From NCBI GenBank assembly GCA_021397835.1, contig JAJFZO010000168.1, forward strand, positions 744,001-808,000: DNA of 64,000 bases. Reading direction: 5' to 3'. Made by a program: the position numbers and the translations under genes. The stretch is from Moringa oleifera. Taxonomy: Eukaryota > Streptophyta > Magnoliopsida > Brassicales > Moringaceae. This document shows positions 51,233 through 63,518 of the stretch, piece by piece (position 1 is the first letter of the stretch; each line of letters begins with the position of its first letter). The notes beneath the pieces were generated by a model. That model was given only the letters and a program-made list of their open reading frames with translations, searched no databases and had not been told where the DNA came from.

Positions 51233-51789
51233 GCCTTCAGGCTTTGCTGGAAGAGTCTGGACTTTGTCCAATAGAAGTGGGCTTGTAAATTTGATGAAAA
51301 TGGGCCATGTGTAAGTTTATTCTTGTTGTTACGTGTAGGCATGTGAATATAATAAAATTGGTTTATTACCATAAACTTCGACTTTAGGTGTAGATCGCTT
51401 GCATTATGTTCTCTTGAAGTTTACATGGTTTTTTTTTTTTTGTCAGATATCCAATCTCATGCAAGTGCTTCCATGATTTTATATATAAGTAAGATCATTT
51501 TTACGAAGTATCAAAAACTAATTCGATTCGAATGTAATTCTGTTGGAACTTTTTTTAATCAAGTCATTTTGAATTAAACTAACTAAATAAATTAGTACAC
51601 ATATAATAATTTTAATATTAATTAAAAAAACATATACATTATGCACCAAATAAACATATAAAATAAATAAATACATACCATAATATTTAACCAAAAATTA
51701 TAATATAAATTTGATTATTATTTATCTATGAATTTGTATAAATATTACATATTTAATGAAGATTGGGGTTTAATGGGATCTACATTTTC

Positions 51790-52250
51790 AATAAGATTTG
51801 AACTGTGATGTGTCATTTTTATTTGTGTATTTTGAAAAATATTTGATTACTGAATGATTCTTATTTTATTTTTGCAAATTCAATGTTTGATATATTAATT
51901 CAAATTCTAAGTATGGAAATGATGATTGAATAATATGCTTTTAGTGATATTTGACTAATGAAACAAGTTAATAAAATACAAATTATATTATAAATCGATT
52001 TCAATAATTAAATTATTATTAAAATATAGAAATACCGAAAAGATGATTTCGAGCAACTTGGTGAAAAAACCAAATATGAAAGTTTTATTTATCTAAAAGT
52101 TTAAAATAATATGTGAATAATTTTTCGTATATCCAAAAATTTAATTTTAAATCTAAGCTTCCAAAAAATATTTTAAAATGATTTGATAAAATATTTTAAA
52201 TTGTAAAAATGATTTTTGATATTAAATCTTTTAATGAGAAGTCTTTCATT
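51790..52250. repeat. About 400-bp spacer repeat, copy 1
   Basis: Starting around 'tgtgtattttgaaaaatatttgatta', it continues with 'tatattaattcaaattctaagtat' and 'caagttaataaaatacaaattatattataaat'. The same order of text occurs at 53085-53500, 53760-54150 and 60890-61270. Confidence 0.6.
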
Positions 52251-52689
52251 GTTGTCCCTTTTCAACTTCTGAAAGGTTTTTATGGTCCTTACGTATGATG
52301 GACCGCTACCATAAAGCCCTTATCTTTTGGGCTAATAGATTATTATAATGCATGTTACATTAATATAATATTTATTATTGAACTTTGTTACTAATTTCTT
52401 TTTATTGATAAAATCTTTTTGTCAATGAAATTTATTATAAAATTTTATTTTAAATTCGAAGTGAAAAAAATGAATTAATTTAAATATGATTAATTTATCT
52501 AGTTTAATTAGTTCTAATTCGACGATCAAACTCAAAATTTAAGACTCATAAGCCGACTCAATCTTAAACCTATATATTTAACTTGACCTAATTATTAAAC
52601 GATTTATGAACCACGAGTTCTTGTTGACTTTCAATTTAACTATCCCATTAACTAGCCGTAAACTCGATCACAAAAAAGTACAAATCTTG

Positions 52690-53080
52690 TTTCATGCAAT
52701 GTATATAGACAGTATCTCATTTGTTTGGGGTAGGCCCAACAATAGAACCCACAGCCCAATCTCAAAAAGATGAGGAAGTCTTGACCCGACTGACTTAGAA
52801 CTCAGCCAACTTACGAAGCTGAAGATCGATTTTCCAATTACCCAACCCATCGCCACATTAATGATAGCATAAGTATGGCCTAAATGGAGATTAAAGGAGG
52901 CGTCGAGGAAGTTATGCCGAGTGGACGAATGAAATCGCAAGAAGTATGGGCCAACACGATGTCCAAATGGGAGCAATTGAGGCCGTCGGGTATACAAAGG
53001 AATTGAAGCCACCGAAAGGAGACCGATCACTGAAGATAACTAGGAGAAGAAGAATCCTCCGACCACGTTCCACTGAAAAC
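52690..53080. mobile_element. GC-richer insert, possible solo-LTR or TRIM fragment
   Basis: About 390 bp of clearly different composition sits between blocks that are otherwise paired with the 60.4-61.3 kb spacer, which lacks it. It contains a 112-codon open stretch on the minus strand without a recognisable domain. Its text resembles LTR-type sequence, but target duplications were not confirmed. Confidence 0.3.
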
Positions 53081-53084
53081 AACA

Positions 53085-53500
53085 TGTTTAAATTAAGATG
53101 TAATATTTTGATTGTGTATTTTTGAAAATATTTGACTAATAATTTTTCTCATAAAATTTAATCTTTCATCTATTAATTCAAACTCTAAGTATAGAAACAA
53201 TGATTGAATAATAGGCTTCTACTGGTATTTGGCAAATCAAACAAGTCATATTAATATATAAAATTTTATTATAAATGTATTTAAATAACAAAAATATTAT
53301 GAAAATATAGTGATTCCAAACAATTATTTTCAGAAAATGATCAATAAACCAAAAAATAAAATTTTATTTACCCAAATTAAAAGAATAAATAATTTCTTTA
53401 TTGAAAAAAATAAAATTTATAAACTTAGCTTCCTTAAAAACAAGAAGAATTTTTTTCTTTGTTTGGTTAAATATTTTATAAATTTTAGAAAATTTTTGTG
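53085..53500. repeat. About 400-bp spacer repeat, copy 2
   Basis: Text includes 'ttgtgtatttttgaaaatatttgactaat', 'attaattcaaactctaagtatagaaacaa' and 'ataaaattttattataaatgtatttaaataa', matching copies 1, 3 and 4. Confidence 0.6.
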
Positions 53501-54180
53501 TGCATGTGTGTTTGTACCCACACACATATCTATATGACTTTGAGATAGTGTTTAGTTCACAATTCCTTTAAAAATCAAGTGGCTTGCATTTGTTTTGCAA
53601 AACTAATTTTGTTCTTCTAAAAATTAAGATTTTTGATGTACATACATAATTAGATTTTTTTTCCATATATTCGATTTTGAAACCCAATTAACAGTATTAA
53701 TTGAAGTCGCATTTTTAATATGTTTCATGCAATATATGTGTGTATCTATATATATATATGCATATTTTGATTATTCGAATTAAGATGTCTGGTTTTGTTG
53801 GTGTATTTTTGAAAAAAGATATTTTACAAATTTTAATCTTTCACATACTAATTCAAATGATAATTATAGACAAGATGCTTTTAGTAATATTTGATTAATA
53901 AAACAAGTTAATAAAATATAAACTTTATTATAAATGTATATAAATAATAAAAACATTATTAAAATATAAAATTACTAAAAAATGTATGAACAAACCAAAC
54001 ACAAAAATTTATTTATCTAAAAATTTAAAATAACATGTGAATTATTTATTTATCAAAAAAATATTTTTGAATATAAGCTCCCTCGTTATTCTTAAAAATA
54101 AAAAAATATTTATGTATTCAATCTTGTTTACAATTATATGTTGTTACTAAGTATTTTTCACGTTTATTTTTTTAAAAAAA

Positions 54181-54221
<41 letters not shown>

Positions 54222-54960
54222 AGATCATATTTTAAGCTTATGTAAACTCTATTCAATGGGCTCAATTTTAAAATTTTAATTTGAATCAAATTAGACTTTA
54301 TCTTCAAAAGTTTTCAATTTTTTTCAAGAATAATTTGAAAAAGAGAAAAAATAAGAAAAAAATATAAAAAAATAAACATAAATATAATGAATGTCATATA
54401 ATTTAACAAAATAAAAATGCATGAGTAGAGCTTTCTTCACTCCAACAAAGAAAAAAGAAGGCAATGGCATCTCCGAAGTCATGCAAAAGTTTAAGTTGTG
54501 TGTGATATAACTCCTTAAACAACACAATCTAAAGGTACCCATGAACCAGCAGATGGGTACAGCCTCTCTCCTTCCATGCTTTGGAGCAAAGGGAGCTCCT
54601 TTTCAAGATTTTATGTCTTCAACAACATACCTCATTTCTCTCTGGTCATATATATACAAGCCTCATACCGCCGTTAATATATTTTGGTTGTTTTGTGAGA
54701 AGTTTAAGCCGCTAGCCAATTCTAGTTACCAAGGAGGAAGGTCATGACAGCATGCTTTTTTTATATAAAGAAAAGTATAAACATCTCATACCATTAATAT
54801 ATTTTGATTATTTTGTGATAAAACTCAAGTCACTGGCCAATTATAATAGCAAAAAATGAAGGTGATCATAACATATATACTTTTTATAGAAGGAAGTATA
54901 AACTCCAGGTTAAGGAAGAGCAATAAATGCAGACTTTGATTTTCTCTCTTGTTGAAGAGA
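53500..54960. repeat. Duplicated spacer block (pair of 60640-61990)
   Basis: The block runs from 'agatagtgtttagttcacaat' through spacer repeat copy 3 (53760-54150) and a (TA)n run (54184-54217) to 'cagactttgattttctctcttgttgaa'. It includes 'atgaaccagcagat' and 'ttggagcaaa-ggagctccttttnaagatttna'. Order and orientation match 60640-61990, so the block moved together with the heat-shock genes. Confidence 0.65.
54184..54217. repeat. (TA)n microsatellite
   Basis: About 16 TA units, not shared with the paired block at 61.3 kb. Confidence 0.9.
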
Positions 54961-57590
54961 AAAGAAAGATCATATTATATGCCTTAATTTGGTATCTCAC
55001 AAAAATAGAAAGAGGCTAATTTTGAAAAATAAAGAGCAAATCATTTTTCAATTTCAGAATAGAAAAAACTAACAACATATTTGTTTCGTGAAAATATAAA
55101 TTCTTATCTCAATTTATTCTAAATAGAATTATTTTTTATATTTGATTTATTTTACAAAAAAGAATTACAATTTTTTGATGATTTTATAATTCTTAAAAAC
55201 TTGAAATTACGATTCCAAAGTTAACCCTTGAAATAATTATTGCATGAAAATAAAAAATAGTAATAATTTTTTTTTACTCTCAACATACTCTTGAAAAAAA
55301 TTGTTAAATTATATATATACATATATATATAATCATAACAGCTGAAACAAAAAAAAAAAAAGTCATATTATCAATATTAAAGTATCAATGAATAATAACT
55401 TTATTTTTATAATATTAATATTTAGAAAGAAAAAGTAATTATTAACATATTATTCAATTAATATTATTTTACAATAACTTATTATTATAGGATATTTGTT
55501 AATTAATATTATTTTAATAAAAAATTTAATTATAAAAATACTAATTAAATTATAATTAATATAGTTGAATAGTATTTCAATTACTTTTTTATTTCATTTT
55601 TTGATAAACCAAAAATATGAAAACTAATTTTTGCTATGTAAAACATAATAATAGTTATTTTATTTTATTTTTAATTTCCATAGAGTATCTACTCCATTCT
55701 TTTTTTATTCCTTTTCATGAACGAAATGTGCTGTAAAATATTTTATCATCCTGAAAAGAAAATTTAATACAAAGATTAAAGATGAACTAATAATTACAAA
55801 TTGAATCAAATTATCTTACCCTAAAATTTGTCTAAATTATTGGCGCCGTGGTCCCTCTCTCCTCATAGATTTTTGACTTTTGACGGACTTAGGCTTACTT
55901 TTGATAGTAGAGGGACAATTGCACACTTACTTTCCCTTGAGGCTAGAATTACTAAGGAGCTTTTAGTCTCTCTTTAGTTGTTGAATTTTTCGGTAAACTT
56001 CTTAAGGAAAGCTATTTTGATTTTGTGTTGTTTCTTGCAGAGGTACAGCAAGCAGGTAGGATCCAAGGCATAAAGTTTTCCTCATCTCTCATTTACTGTT
56101 CATTCTCTTTTTTATATTTTGTGAATTCTTTGTTACATTCCATGATTTTAAAATTGTCTTATAGATTTAAAAATACGATACCATTGATGCTCCACATCTT
56201 GAAAAAATAAAATGTATTCATTTTAAGAATCGAAGAATTAGAATAAGTTTAATTTTAAAATTTTTATTAAAATATCATAATAAACTATTCTGAAATCACG
56301 TTACATTATCAATAAATTTGACATGATTTTTTTCTAAATTTTTTTGAGATCGAATGAAAGCAAATCTCACGTTATTTATATATATTATATTTATTAATTA
56401 AATTATAAAATTAATATCAAATTAAATAATTTAAAATATGAAATCATTTGAATTAAATGATGCAAATTCTTAGATGCTTAAAAGGATGTTAATTTTTTTT
56501 TTTATAAATAACTGACTTTTAATTCCTATACTTTTAATGACGTAAATTATCACTTACTTTTAAATAAAATTTTCTGTTGTTTTTCTATCATATAAAATAA
56601 AAATTTTAAAAAAATTAATGATCAACCACATCATAAAAAATTTGATGAAAATTTCTTATTTTTTGTTTGAAAAATCAAAATCAACAACAAAAAAAATTCC
56701 ATCTCAAGTTTAATCAAAAGTTTAAGTGTAATATTTACATAATAAAATAATAAATTGACAAGATAAAAATATAAAATTGATAAAAAATTGAAACGTTTCT
56801 TGGCAAGTCATTGATGTCAACTATAAGGGATAGGGCAACCAATTTCAATGTGAAATATATGGATAACTTAATTTTCTTATATCATACAATAATACAATAT
56901 TGATAATTCAGGTTTATATGACAAGAAAATAGTAAATTACGTAATTAAGTCAAAATTGTATATAAAAGCATATTATAAAGGCAATGCAATAAACAAAAGC
57001 ATACATAAAGAAGATCAAAATCATACCCACTACTAACTTCATGAAGGGCAACCCAACCTCGGTGTGGTGACAAGAAATTTTAAGAACTTTATCGAAGTAC
57101 ATGAAACCCTTAGAACAGTTGTTTGGACTGAACCATATACATTGGCCTTTTACTGACAAATAATTATTTAATTATCTTAAATTGTTAAACATTAATGATT
57201 AATATATTTAGCATATTGTAAATGTCATGATTATGTAGGATACATTTAATAAAATAACCTCAATAAAATTAAAAACATCAATTTTACTCTTTTAGATTAA
57301 TGTAAGAGTAAATTTTATTATAAAATCATACTTTTCATTTCATTTTAATTAAACAAGATAAAATATTAATTAAAACTTATCAATCTCATAGGAAAAAAAA
57401 AAAGAACTCAAGAGTGCTACTAATTTTAATACATTACTAATGAAGATTTGATGTCAGTATTATTACATTATAAGCTGAAATAGACTCAGCCATCTACAAG
57501 AGCATACAGGTAAAGCAAATTGGAAAAGATATCAGCATGGAACCAATACATGTCTAAATGCTTTCAGGATGAAATCAAAGAGACCCCTTA

Positions 57591-58010
57591 TCAACCAGAG
57601 ATCTCAATGGACTTCACATCAGGCTTCTTCACCTCTGCCTTGGGCACCGTCACTGTCAGCACCCCATTTTCCATGGAGGCCTTCACCTCATCCATCTTCA
57701 CGTTCTCCGGCAGCCTGAATCTCCTCCAGAATACGCCCTCCTTCTCCACGTGTCTCTCCCCGCTGATCTGCAACACCCTGCCGTCTTCCACCTCCACTTT
57801 CACTTCATCCGTCCTCATTCCCGGAAGGTCCGCTGTGAACACATGGGCCTCTGGAGTCTCCTTCCAGTCCACACGTGCATTCACCAGTGCTGCATTTTCC
57901 AGAGAAAGTGAGAAGGACGGGAAGGGAAAGCCCTTGAAAGGATCCCAAACGGGGAAGGGATCGAAGAAGGTGCTAGGTCGGTTGTCAAAGAAGCTCGGGA
58001 TCAACAACAT
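57591..58010 (-). CDS. Class I small heat-shock protein, copy 2, lacking beta-6
   Basis: The frame encodes 139 residues, 13 fewer than copies 1 and 3. The start is the ATG of [10 protein letters not shown], set by alignment with its neighbours; the frame also stays open upstream, but that part corresponds to 5' UTR in the other copies. DLPGM (61-65), [18 protein letters not shown] and the C-terminal IEI are all kept. The missing piece is an in-frame 39-bp deletion around 57730-57745, where copies 1 and 3 have [14 protein letters not shown]: here ERHVEKE runs directly into [10 protein letters not shown]. In the wheat HSP16.9 structure the equivalent loop holds beta-6, which swaps between subunits to form the dimer. 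The reading frame, TATA box and heat-shock element are intact, so it may still be expressed but with altered assembly. Confidence 0.85.
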   Translation of the reverse strand: MLLIPSFFDNRPSTFFDPFPVWDPFKGFPFPSFSLSLENAALVNARVDWKETPEAHVFTADLPGMRTDEVKVEVEDGRVLQISGERHVEKEGVFWRRFRLPENVKMDEVKASMENGVLTVTVPKAEVKKPDVKSIEISG

Positions 58011-58134
58011 TGTGTAATAAGAGATATTTGTGGGTACAAGGGAAATATGAACTAGGAATAGAAAAGTTTCGTTTGTCTTGAGTATCAGCCAACAGAGTGT
58101 CCAATGCTGGCTTACAGGAGGAGGATAGAATGAG

Positions 58135-58142
58135 TATTTATA
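58135..58142 (-). promoter_or_regulatory. TATA box of small heat-shock gene 2
   Basis: TATAAATA on the minus strand in the same context as in copies 1 and 3. Confidence 0.75.
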
Positions 58143-58202
58143 AGAAGCAGAGGATGAATCTGACACCTTCTAGGAAAATCCCTGCTTTAAGGCTAATGGA
58201 AG

Positions 58203-58220
58203 TTCCAGTAGGTTCTGGAA
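58203..58220 (-). promoter_or_regulatory. Heat-shock element of small heat-shock gene 2
   Basis: TTCCAGTAGGTTCTGGAA, identical to the proximal element of copy 1 and at the same distance from the TATA box. Similarity to the copy 1 promoter fades shortly beyond it, so no distal element was found. Confidence 0.7.
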
Positions 58221-58569
58221 GAGTTCTGGCTTTGCTTGCAGGTTTTCATATATATAAAAAATTTCAAATCCAAATTCATAATACAAGATCCACAATTTGA
58301 ATGTCTCATGTTCAAATTTTCAAATAATGTTTAATCTGATCTAAATTAATAAATTTTGATTCAATATGTCAGTTTTTAAACATTAAAATAAGATTTTAAA
58401 GTACATAGCAAAGTCAAAAATTTTAAATAAACTTTACCTTCTTTTTTTTTTAAAGCATTTGCAGTGATAATACAAAGTGTTAAAAATTTTTAAAAAATAA
58501 ATATAAAACAAAAATTAAAAATAAAAAATTTACATAATTCAGCAATTTGACCTATGCTAAAAAAGAAAA

Positions 58570-59760
58570 AAATTAACTACGACAAAATAGACACAAAAAC
58601 GATTTAATAAGTCGTTTTGGTTAAATACCCATAACTCAATTTCATTAAATTAAGACACGAGTAATAAAATTTATTTTAAATCATCAGACCTTATAAGTTA
58701 AGAAAGCAAATGTTTCTTTCTCTTCCACTTTTAATGAAGAAACTTACAGCACTTCTTTCTTCTCTACTTTTATGCCCTAAGATGTTTAATGGTCTCAGTC
58801 TCTGTAGTCCAAGGCATAACCAGTTAAAGTAGGTTATAACTAGTTTTAACTCAATGCTGCAATACAAATCACATTTATAGATTATTTTATTAAATTTTAT
58901 GGGTGCTTAACCCATAAGGCCATATGCAATTTAGATTAGATGATCAAAAAATTTAAATAGATTTTATAGGCGCTTGACCCATAGGGCCACATGCAATTTA
59001 GATTAGATTATCAAAAAATTTAAATATATATAAGTTACATTCATAAGCTATTTATAATGAGCCAATTTAATGAGTAATAAATAAGTTATGCATTATATAA
59101 TCTAGTAAATTTTATATAGATTAATTTAAAATAAAGATGATCGATTAATGATTTGAGCTTTGTGCTATTTTTTAATAAAAAGTTGTAAAAATATTTTGAT
59201 AATTTATAATATTAATGTGAAAAAATAAAAATAAAAAATTTGAATCATTAATTTTATTAAATTATCACACATAATAATCTTATTGAAAGCTTAAAACAAC
59301 TCAAATTAGTAGGTCTAAGATCTTAATCCACTAATTTAATACATAATCTTATATCTTATTATTAAAAAATAATACAAATAAAAATTAAATTAAATATAAA
59401 ATAAATAATAATAAAATTTATATGCAAAATAGATAAACTCAAATACATAACAAACTTAACACATATGTGCATTTTAAAAAACAATATGTGTTCTTATATG
59501 ACTGTAACACAACTTTTAACATGCAAATGTAATAATATTAATAAATGTTTTGAATTTTATAGATTTTCTTCTAATAAAAAATCGATAGATTGAATGAAGT
59601 TAGATTCACTTTTATAAAATAAACTAACTCTTAAAAATATGTCAAATTCGTGGAACTTATAAAAAAAAAAATATAACTTATCAATATGATAATAAATAAG
59701 AAATTGATAAATTTTTGAAAATGCAAGTTATATGTCTGACACAAATTATATTAATCCATT
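58570..59760. repeat. Dispersed repeat, copy 2 (relative at 41990-42860)
   Basis: Matches the left-hand copy in order and orientation, with extra sequence in the middle including a tandem duplication at 58894-59027. Confidence 0.4.
58894..59027. repeat. 67-bp tandem duplication
   Basis: Two adjacent units start at 58894 and 58961 with 'attttatnggngcttnacccata' and end with 'tcaaaaaatttaaata'; they differ at a handful of positions. Confidence 0.8.
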
Positions 59761-59825
59761 ACTTATAAATAAAAAATATTGATAAATTTTTTATTTTAAT
59801 AAAATTTATTATATAAAATTTAAAA

Positions 59826-60319
59826 TTAATTATACCAAGAAAGATCTATATTTTACCCATTATTTTAAATTGAGAGTGTAAAAAAAAATTATATCAACTT
59901 AATAATGACACTTTTATTGAATTTACAATGTAAAAATTTAATTTATAATTTTTATTAATATTAATAATACCACACACACGTGATATGCTTATAATTTTTA
60001 TTTATGTAATTACTTTAATTTTTCTTAGTTATTATTAAAATAAATAAAATAAATAAATAAAATATTCTAAAATTTAATAAAAAATATGTAAAATATAAAT
60101 ATTAAAAAATAAAAAATAAATTTTACTTATTTAAATAATATTTAAAAATATTAACATGATTACAAAAATGTATATGAAATACATCTGCAAAATTAAAAAA
60201 ATATATATAAATAAAAATTTCATATCAAAAATTCACTAAAAACATAAATATCAAATAAATAAATTTTTTCCCGAATTGTAATTTAAAATCATGAGCAAAA
60301 GTGATCTATAATTAACCCT
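59826..60319. mobile_element. Long inverted-repeat element (MITE-like), copy B
   Basis: Its ends ('agatctatatttta...ttttaaattgagagtg' and the reverse complement of 'aatttaaaatcatgagcaaaagtgatctataattaaccct') form an inverted repeat. The arms share 'tataatttttattaatatt' and related text with copy A at 13795-14308. Confidence 0.5.
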
Positions 60320-60639
60320 CAAATTTGACTTTAATTTTTTAAAAAATAAATGAACTTACCCCATTACAATCAATTTACCTTTTTTAATTAATTCTAATTG
60401 ATCGGTCTATTAAATAATCAACTTTAAAATTTAAGACTTGCAATCCATCCTAATTTCAAACGAATAAATATAACTTGACCTAATTATTAAACTATCTTTA
60501 TATTGCAAGCTCTTGATAATCCCCAACTTTAATCATTCCATTAATAAAATAATAATAATTTACAATTAACTGCAAATACGATCAAAAAAATTATTTTTAA
60601 TTAAATATTTTGCATATATATACGTGCATATGCATTTCA

Positions 60640-61990
60640 TGATTTAAGATAGTGTTTAGCTCGCAATATTTTAGAAAATCATGTTATTTGCATTTGATTT
60701 AGGAAATTAAACTTTTTTTTCAAGAATTAAGATTTTGATGTTTATATGTAACTAAAATTATTTTTTTAAAAAAAGGCTAAAATACCTATTCTATATATTA
60801 GATTTTAAAACCCAACAAGCACTATTAGTTTAACTCTTTTTTTTTTTTTTTGGTATATGTTTAATGCAATGTGTATTTATATATACATTTTGATTATTTG
60901 AATTAAGATTTTTTTATTTTATTTGTGCATTTTTGAAAAATATTGGATTAATGAATGATGTTTTGCAGAATTTAATCTTTGATATATTAATTCAAATTAT
61001 AAGTATAGACAAGATCCTTTTAGTAATATTTGACTAACAAGACAAGTTAATAAAATATAAATCATATTCTAAATGTATTTAAATAATAAAAATATTATTA
61101 AAATATAATAATACAAAAAATAATTAAAAAATTTTATTGGTAAACCAAATACAAAATTTTTTACTTATCTAACAATTTAAAATAATGTGACTTATCCCAA
61201 AAATTAATTTTCAATCTAAGCTCCCTTAAATCTTTAAAAAAAAAAAAAAACATATTTATGTATTCAATCTAATAAATCAGATGTTTTCAAATTCGTTTCA
61301 TTTCATATTTATAATTTGAAGTTTATTGTTTTTTCCCTTAAAAATTGAATATACATTAAGTTTACTATTTAACATAAGCTCCATTTAATGGGTCAATTTT
61401 ACTCTCTCTTCAAATGTCTATAATTATTTTTTGAAAAATAGTTTAGAAGAGAGAAAAAAAACCTTAAAAAAACATATGAGAAGATGAACATAAATATAAT
61501 TAGTTATATCACATGATCTAATAAGACAGAGATCCATCTGCTGTGCTTAGTTCATTCCAACAAAAGAAAGAGAAGGCAACCGCAGCTCCTTAAGTTATGC
61601 AAACCTTTAAGTTGTGATTGACATCAACTTCTTGAACAACATAGCCTGAAGTTATCCATGAACCAGCAGATCGCTACACCCTCTCTTCTTCCCTCCTTTG
61701 GAGCAAAAGGAGCTCCTTTTTAAGATTTCACGTCTTCAACCCCTTTCACGACATACCCAATCTTTCTGCTCATATATGAAAACCTTTATTTTTTGTCAGA
61801 GAGAATTCAAGCTGCTAGCCAATTGTGACCGTCAAAGATAGAAAGTGACGATAACATGCTTTCCAAAGAAGATAAAACTTAGGCCAAGAAAGAGCAATGA
61901 ATGGAATTGACTGTGGGGCGAATTTGCGTATTTTGATTTTCTCTTATGTTGAAAAGCAAAAGACCATTACGATATACAGTTTTGGTATCT
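60640..61990. repeat. Duplicated spacer block (pair of 53500-54960)
   Basis: Runs from 'agatagtgtttagctcgcaat' through spacer repeat copy 4 (60890-61270) to 'tattttgattttctcttatgttgaa'. It matches the other block in order with many small differences. Confidence 0.65.
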
Positions 61991-62385
61991 AACAAACATG
62001 AAAAGAGGCTGGCTTTGAAAAATAAAGAACTAAACATGATAGACACTTTTACTCATTTTCAGTTTTAGAATTAGAAAATCCAAAAGATTTAGCATCTTGA
62101 AAAAAAAAAATTAACTACCAATTAACAATTACAAATTAAATTAGAAGTTTTACTTCAAAATTATCAATTTATTATTAATTAAAGTATAATTGCTTTTTCA
62201 GGCATACAAATGCCAAATACAATAAATTCAACAATCCAAAGAGTTAATTGTAAACCCAGAGAAATTGCTAAAAACATGCCTTTACGTGCAACAAATTATG
62301 GCCTTTGTTTTTAATATTCTTAAATGAAATTAAAGGAGAAATATTTGCTTATTCATTTTATCAAAAATGTTCTTAAAAAGATTTG

Positions 62386-62468
62386 AAACCACAGAACCTT
62401 TCTCTTTTTCTCTTTTGTAATTGCCTTTCTTTTTTTCTATTCTTTTCGTAGAAAAGGTTCTGTGGTTT
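62386..62468. repeat. Perfect 16-bp inverted repeat with 51-nt loop
   Basis: AAACCACAGAACCTTT (62386-62401) is the exact reverse complement of AAAGGTTCTGTGGTTT (62453-62468). The loop is pyrimidine-rich. The corresponding place downstream of heat-shock gene 1 (about 49960-50050) lacks the stem. It lies about 380 bp past the stop codon of gene 3. Confidence 0.75.
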
Positions 62469-62846
62469 TTACAGCCGATGGTCCAGTTGCAAGGCCACTT
62501 TCTCTTGCGTTGATAATTGGACTTTCCTCTTCTAATGGCTTAGCCTTTCAATTAGACTCAGACCACCGGAATTGTTCTCTTTAGTTGTTGGCTGAATAAT
62601 TCAGATTATATGCAAACTCTTTCATTCAATGTACATATTTGTGAACCAGCAGACTCGTTGCCAATGTTAGTACTTCACAGTATCCAGATTTATTCAACCT
62701 CAACATTTTCTAACGATATTACATCAAAAGCTGAAATAGACTCAGCCATCTACAATAACAGACACGTAAGGCAAAATGCGAAGGATATCAGCCAAGAACC
62801 AATACATGTACAAATGCTTTCATAGTTAAATCGAAGAGACCCTTTG

Positions 62847-63305
62847 TCAACCAGAGATCTCAATGGTCTTCACATCAGGCTTCTTCACCTCTGCCTTGGG
62901 CACCTTCACTGTCAGCACCCCATTTTCCATGGAGGCCTTTACCTCATCCATCTTCACGTTCTCCGGCAGCCTGAAGCTCCTACAGAACTTCCCACTACTG
63001 CGCTCTACGCGGTGCCACGTGTCGTTTTTGTCCTCCTTCTCCACATGTCTCTCTCCGCTGATCTGCAACACCCCATCGTCTTCCACCTCCACTTTCACTT
63101 CCTCCTTCCTCATTCCCGGAAGATCCGCCTTGAACACATGGGCTTCTGGTGTCTCCTTCCAGTCCACATGTGCATTCACCACCGCTGCATTTTCCCCAGA
63201 AAGTGAGGATGATGGGAGCGGGAACCTCTTGATGGGATCCCAAACGGAGAAGGGATCGAACAAACTGCTTGATCGGTTGTCAAAGAAGCTCGGGATCAGC
63301 GACAT
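62847..63305 (-). CDS. Class I cytosolic small heat-shock protein, copy 3
   Basis: An intronless frame of 152 residues, aligned end to end with copy 1. [23 protein letters not shown] (61-65), the beta-6 segment [14 protein letters not shown] (92-105), [10 protein letters not shown] and the C-terminal IEI are present. One change stands out: the segment before the conserved FRLPENV reads KFCRSFRLP, whereas copy 1 has EFSRRFRLP, so an Arg of beta-7 has become Ser and a Cys is new. The predicted role is that of an ATP-independent cytosolic holdase in heat stress, as for copy 1. The TATA box and a shorter heat-shock element lie upstream. Its 5' UTR and promoter align with those of the other two copies. 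The gene looks intact. Confidence 0.94.
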   Translation of the reverse strand: MSLIPSFFDNRSSSLFDPFSVWDPIKRFPLPSSSLSGENAAVVNAHVDWKETPEAHVFKADLPGMRKEEVKVEVEDDGVLQISGERHVEKEDKNDTWHRVERSSGKFCRSFRLPENVKMDEVKASMENGVLTVKVPKAEVKKPDVKTIEISG

Positions 63306-63435
63306 TTTCTAATGAGATATTTGTTAATAAAAGGTAAGGCTACGAATCAAAAACAGAAGAGCTTCGTTTCTCGGACAATCAGTAACACAGTGTCAAATGC
63401 TGGCTTTGATGGTTACAGACGCAGGATAGAATGAG

Positions 63436-63443
63436 TATTTATA
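63436..63443 (-). promoter_or_regulatory. TATA box of small heat-shock gene 3
   Basis: TATAAATA on the minus strand, at the position conserved in the cluster. Confidence 0.75.
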
Positions 63444-63510
63444 AGAAGAAGAGGTTGAATCCGGCACCTTCTAGGATAACCCCTTATTGGCTGATGGAAG
63501 TGCCCGTAGG

Positions 63511-63518
63511 TTCTGGAA
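63511..63518 (-). promoter_or_regulatory. Heat-shock element of gene 3, reduced
   Basis: Only TTCTGGAA is intact here. The outer TTCCA half seen in copies 1 and 2 has changed to TGCCC, so this copy has two perfect units in place of three. Confidence 0.55.

Larger units (their letters stand above)
51380..57430. other. Spacer between heat-shock genes 1 and 2
   Basis: The spacer is AT-rich and built largely of repeated blocks listed separately, plus a GC-richer insert (52690-53080). A fragment near 55840-56070 contains a splice-acceptor-like 'tttcttgcag' followed by a short coding-like run (AEVQQAGRIQGIKF) that I cannot assign. No gene is supported. Confidence 0.45.
58260..62580. other. Spacer between heat-shock genes 2 and 3
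   Basis: AT-rich DNA made of a dispersed repeat (58570-59760), an inverted-repeat element (59826-60319) and a duplicated spacer block (60640-61990). No gene is supported. Confidence 0.45.

Noticed and set aside
58011..58166. Upstream extension of the copy 2 heat-shock frame to an earlier ATG
   Set aside because: The extra 52 codons correspond to 5' UTR and the TATA box region in the sister genes; the aligned ATG at 58010 is preferred.
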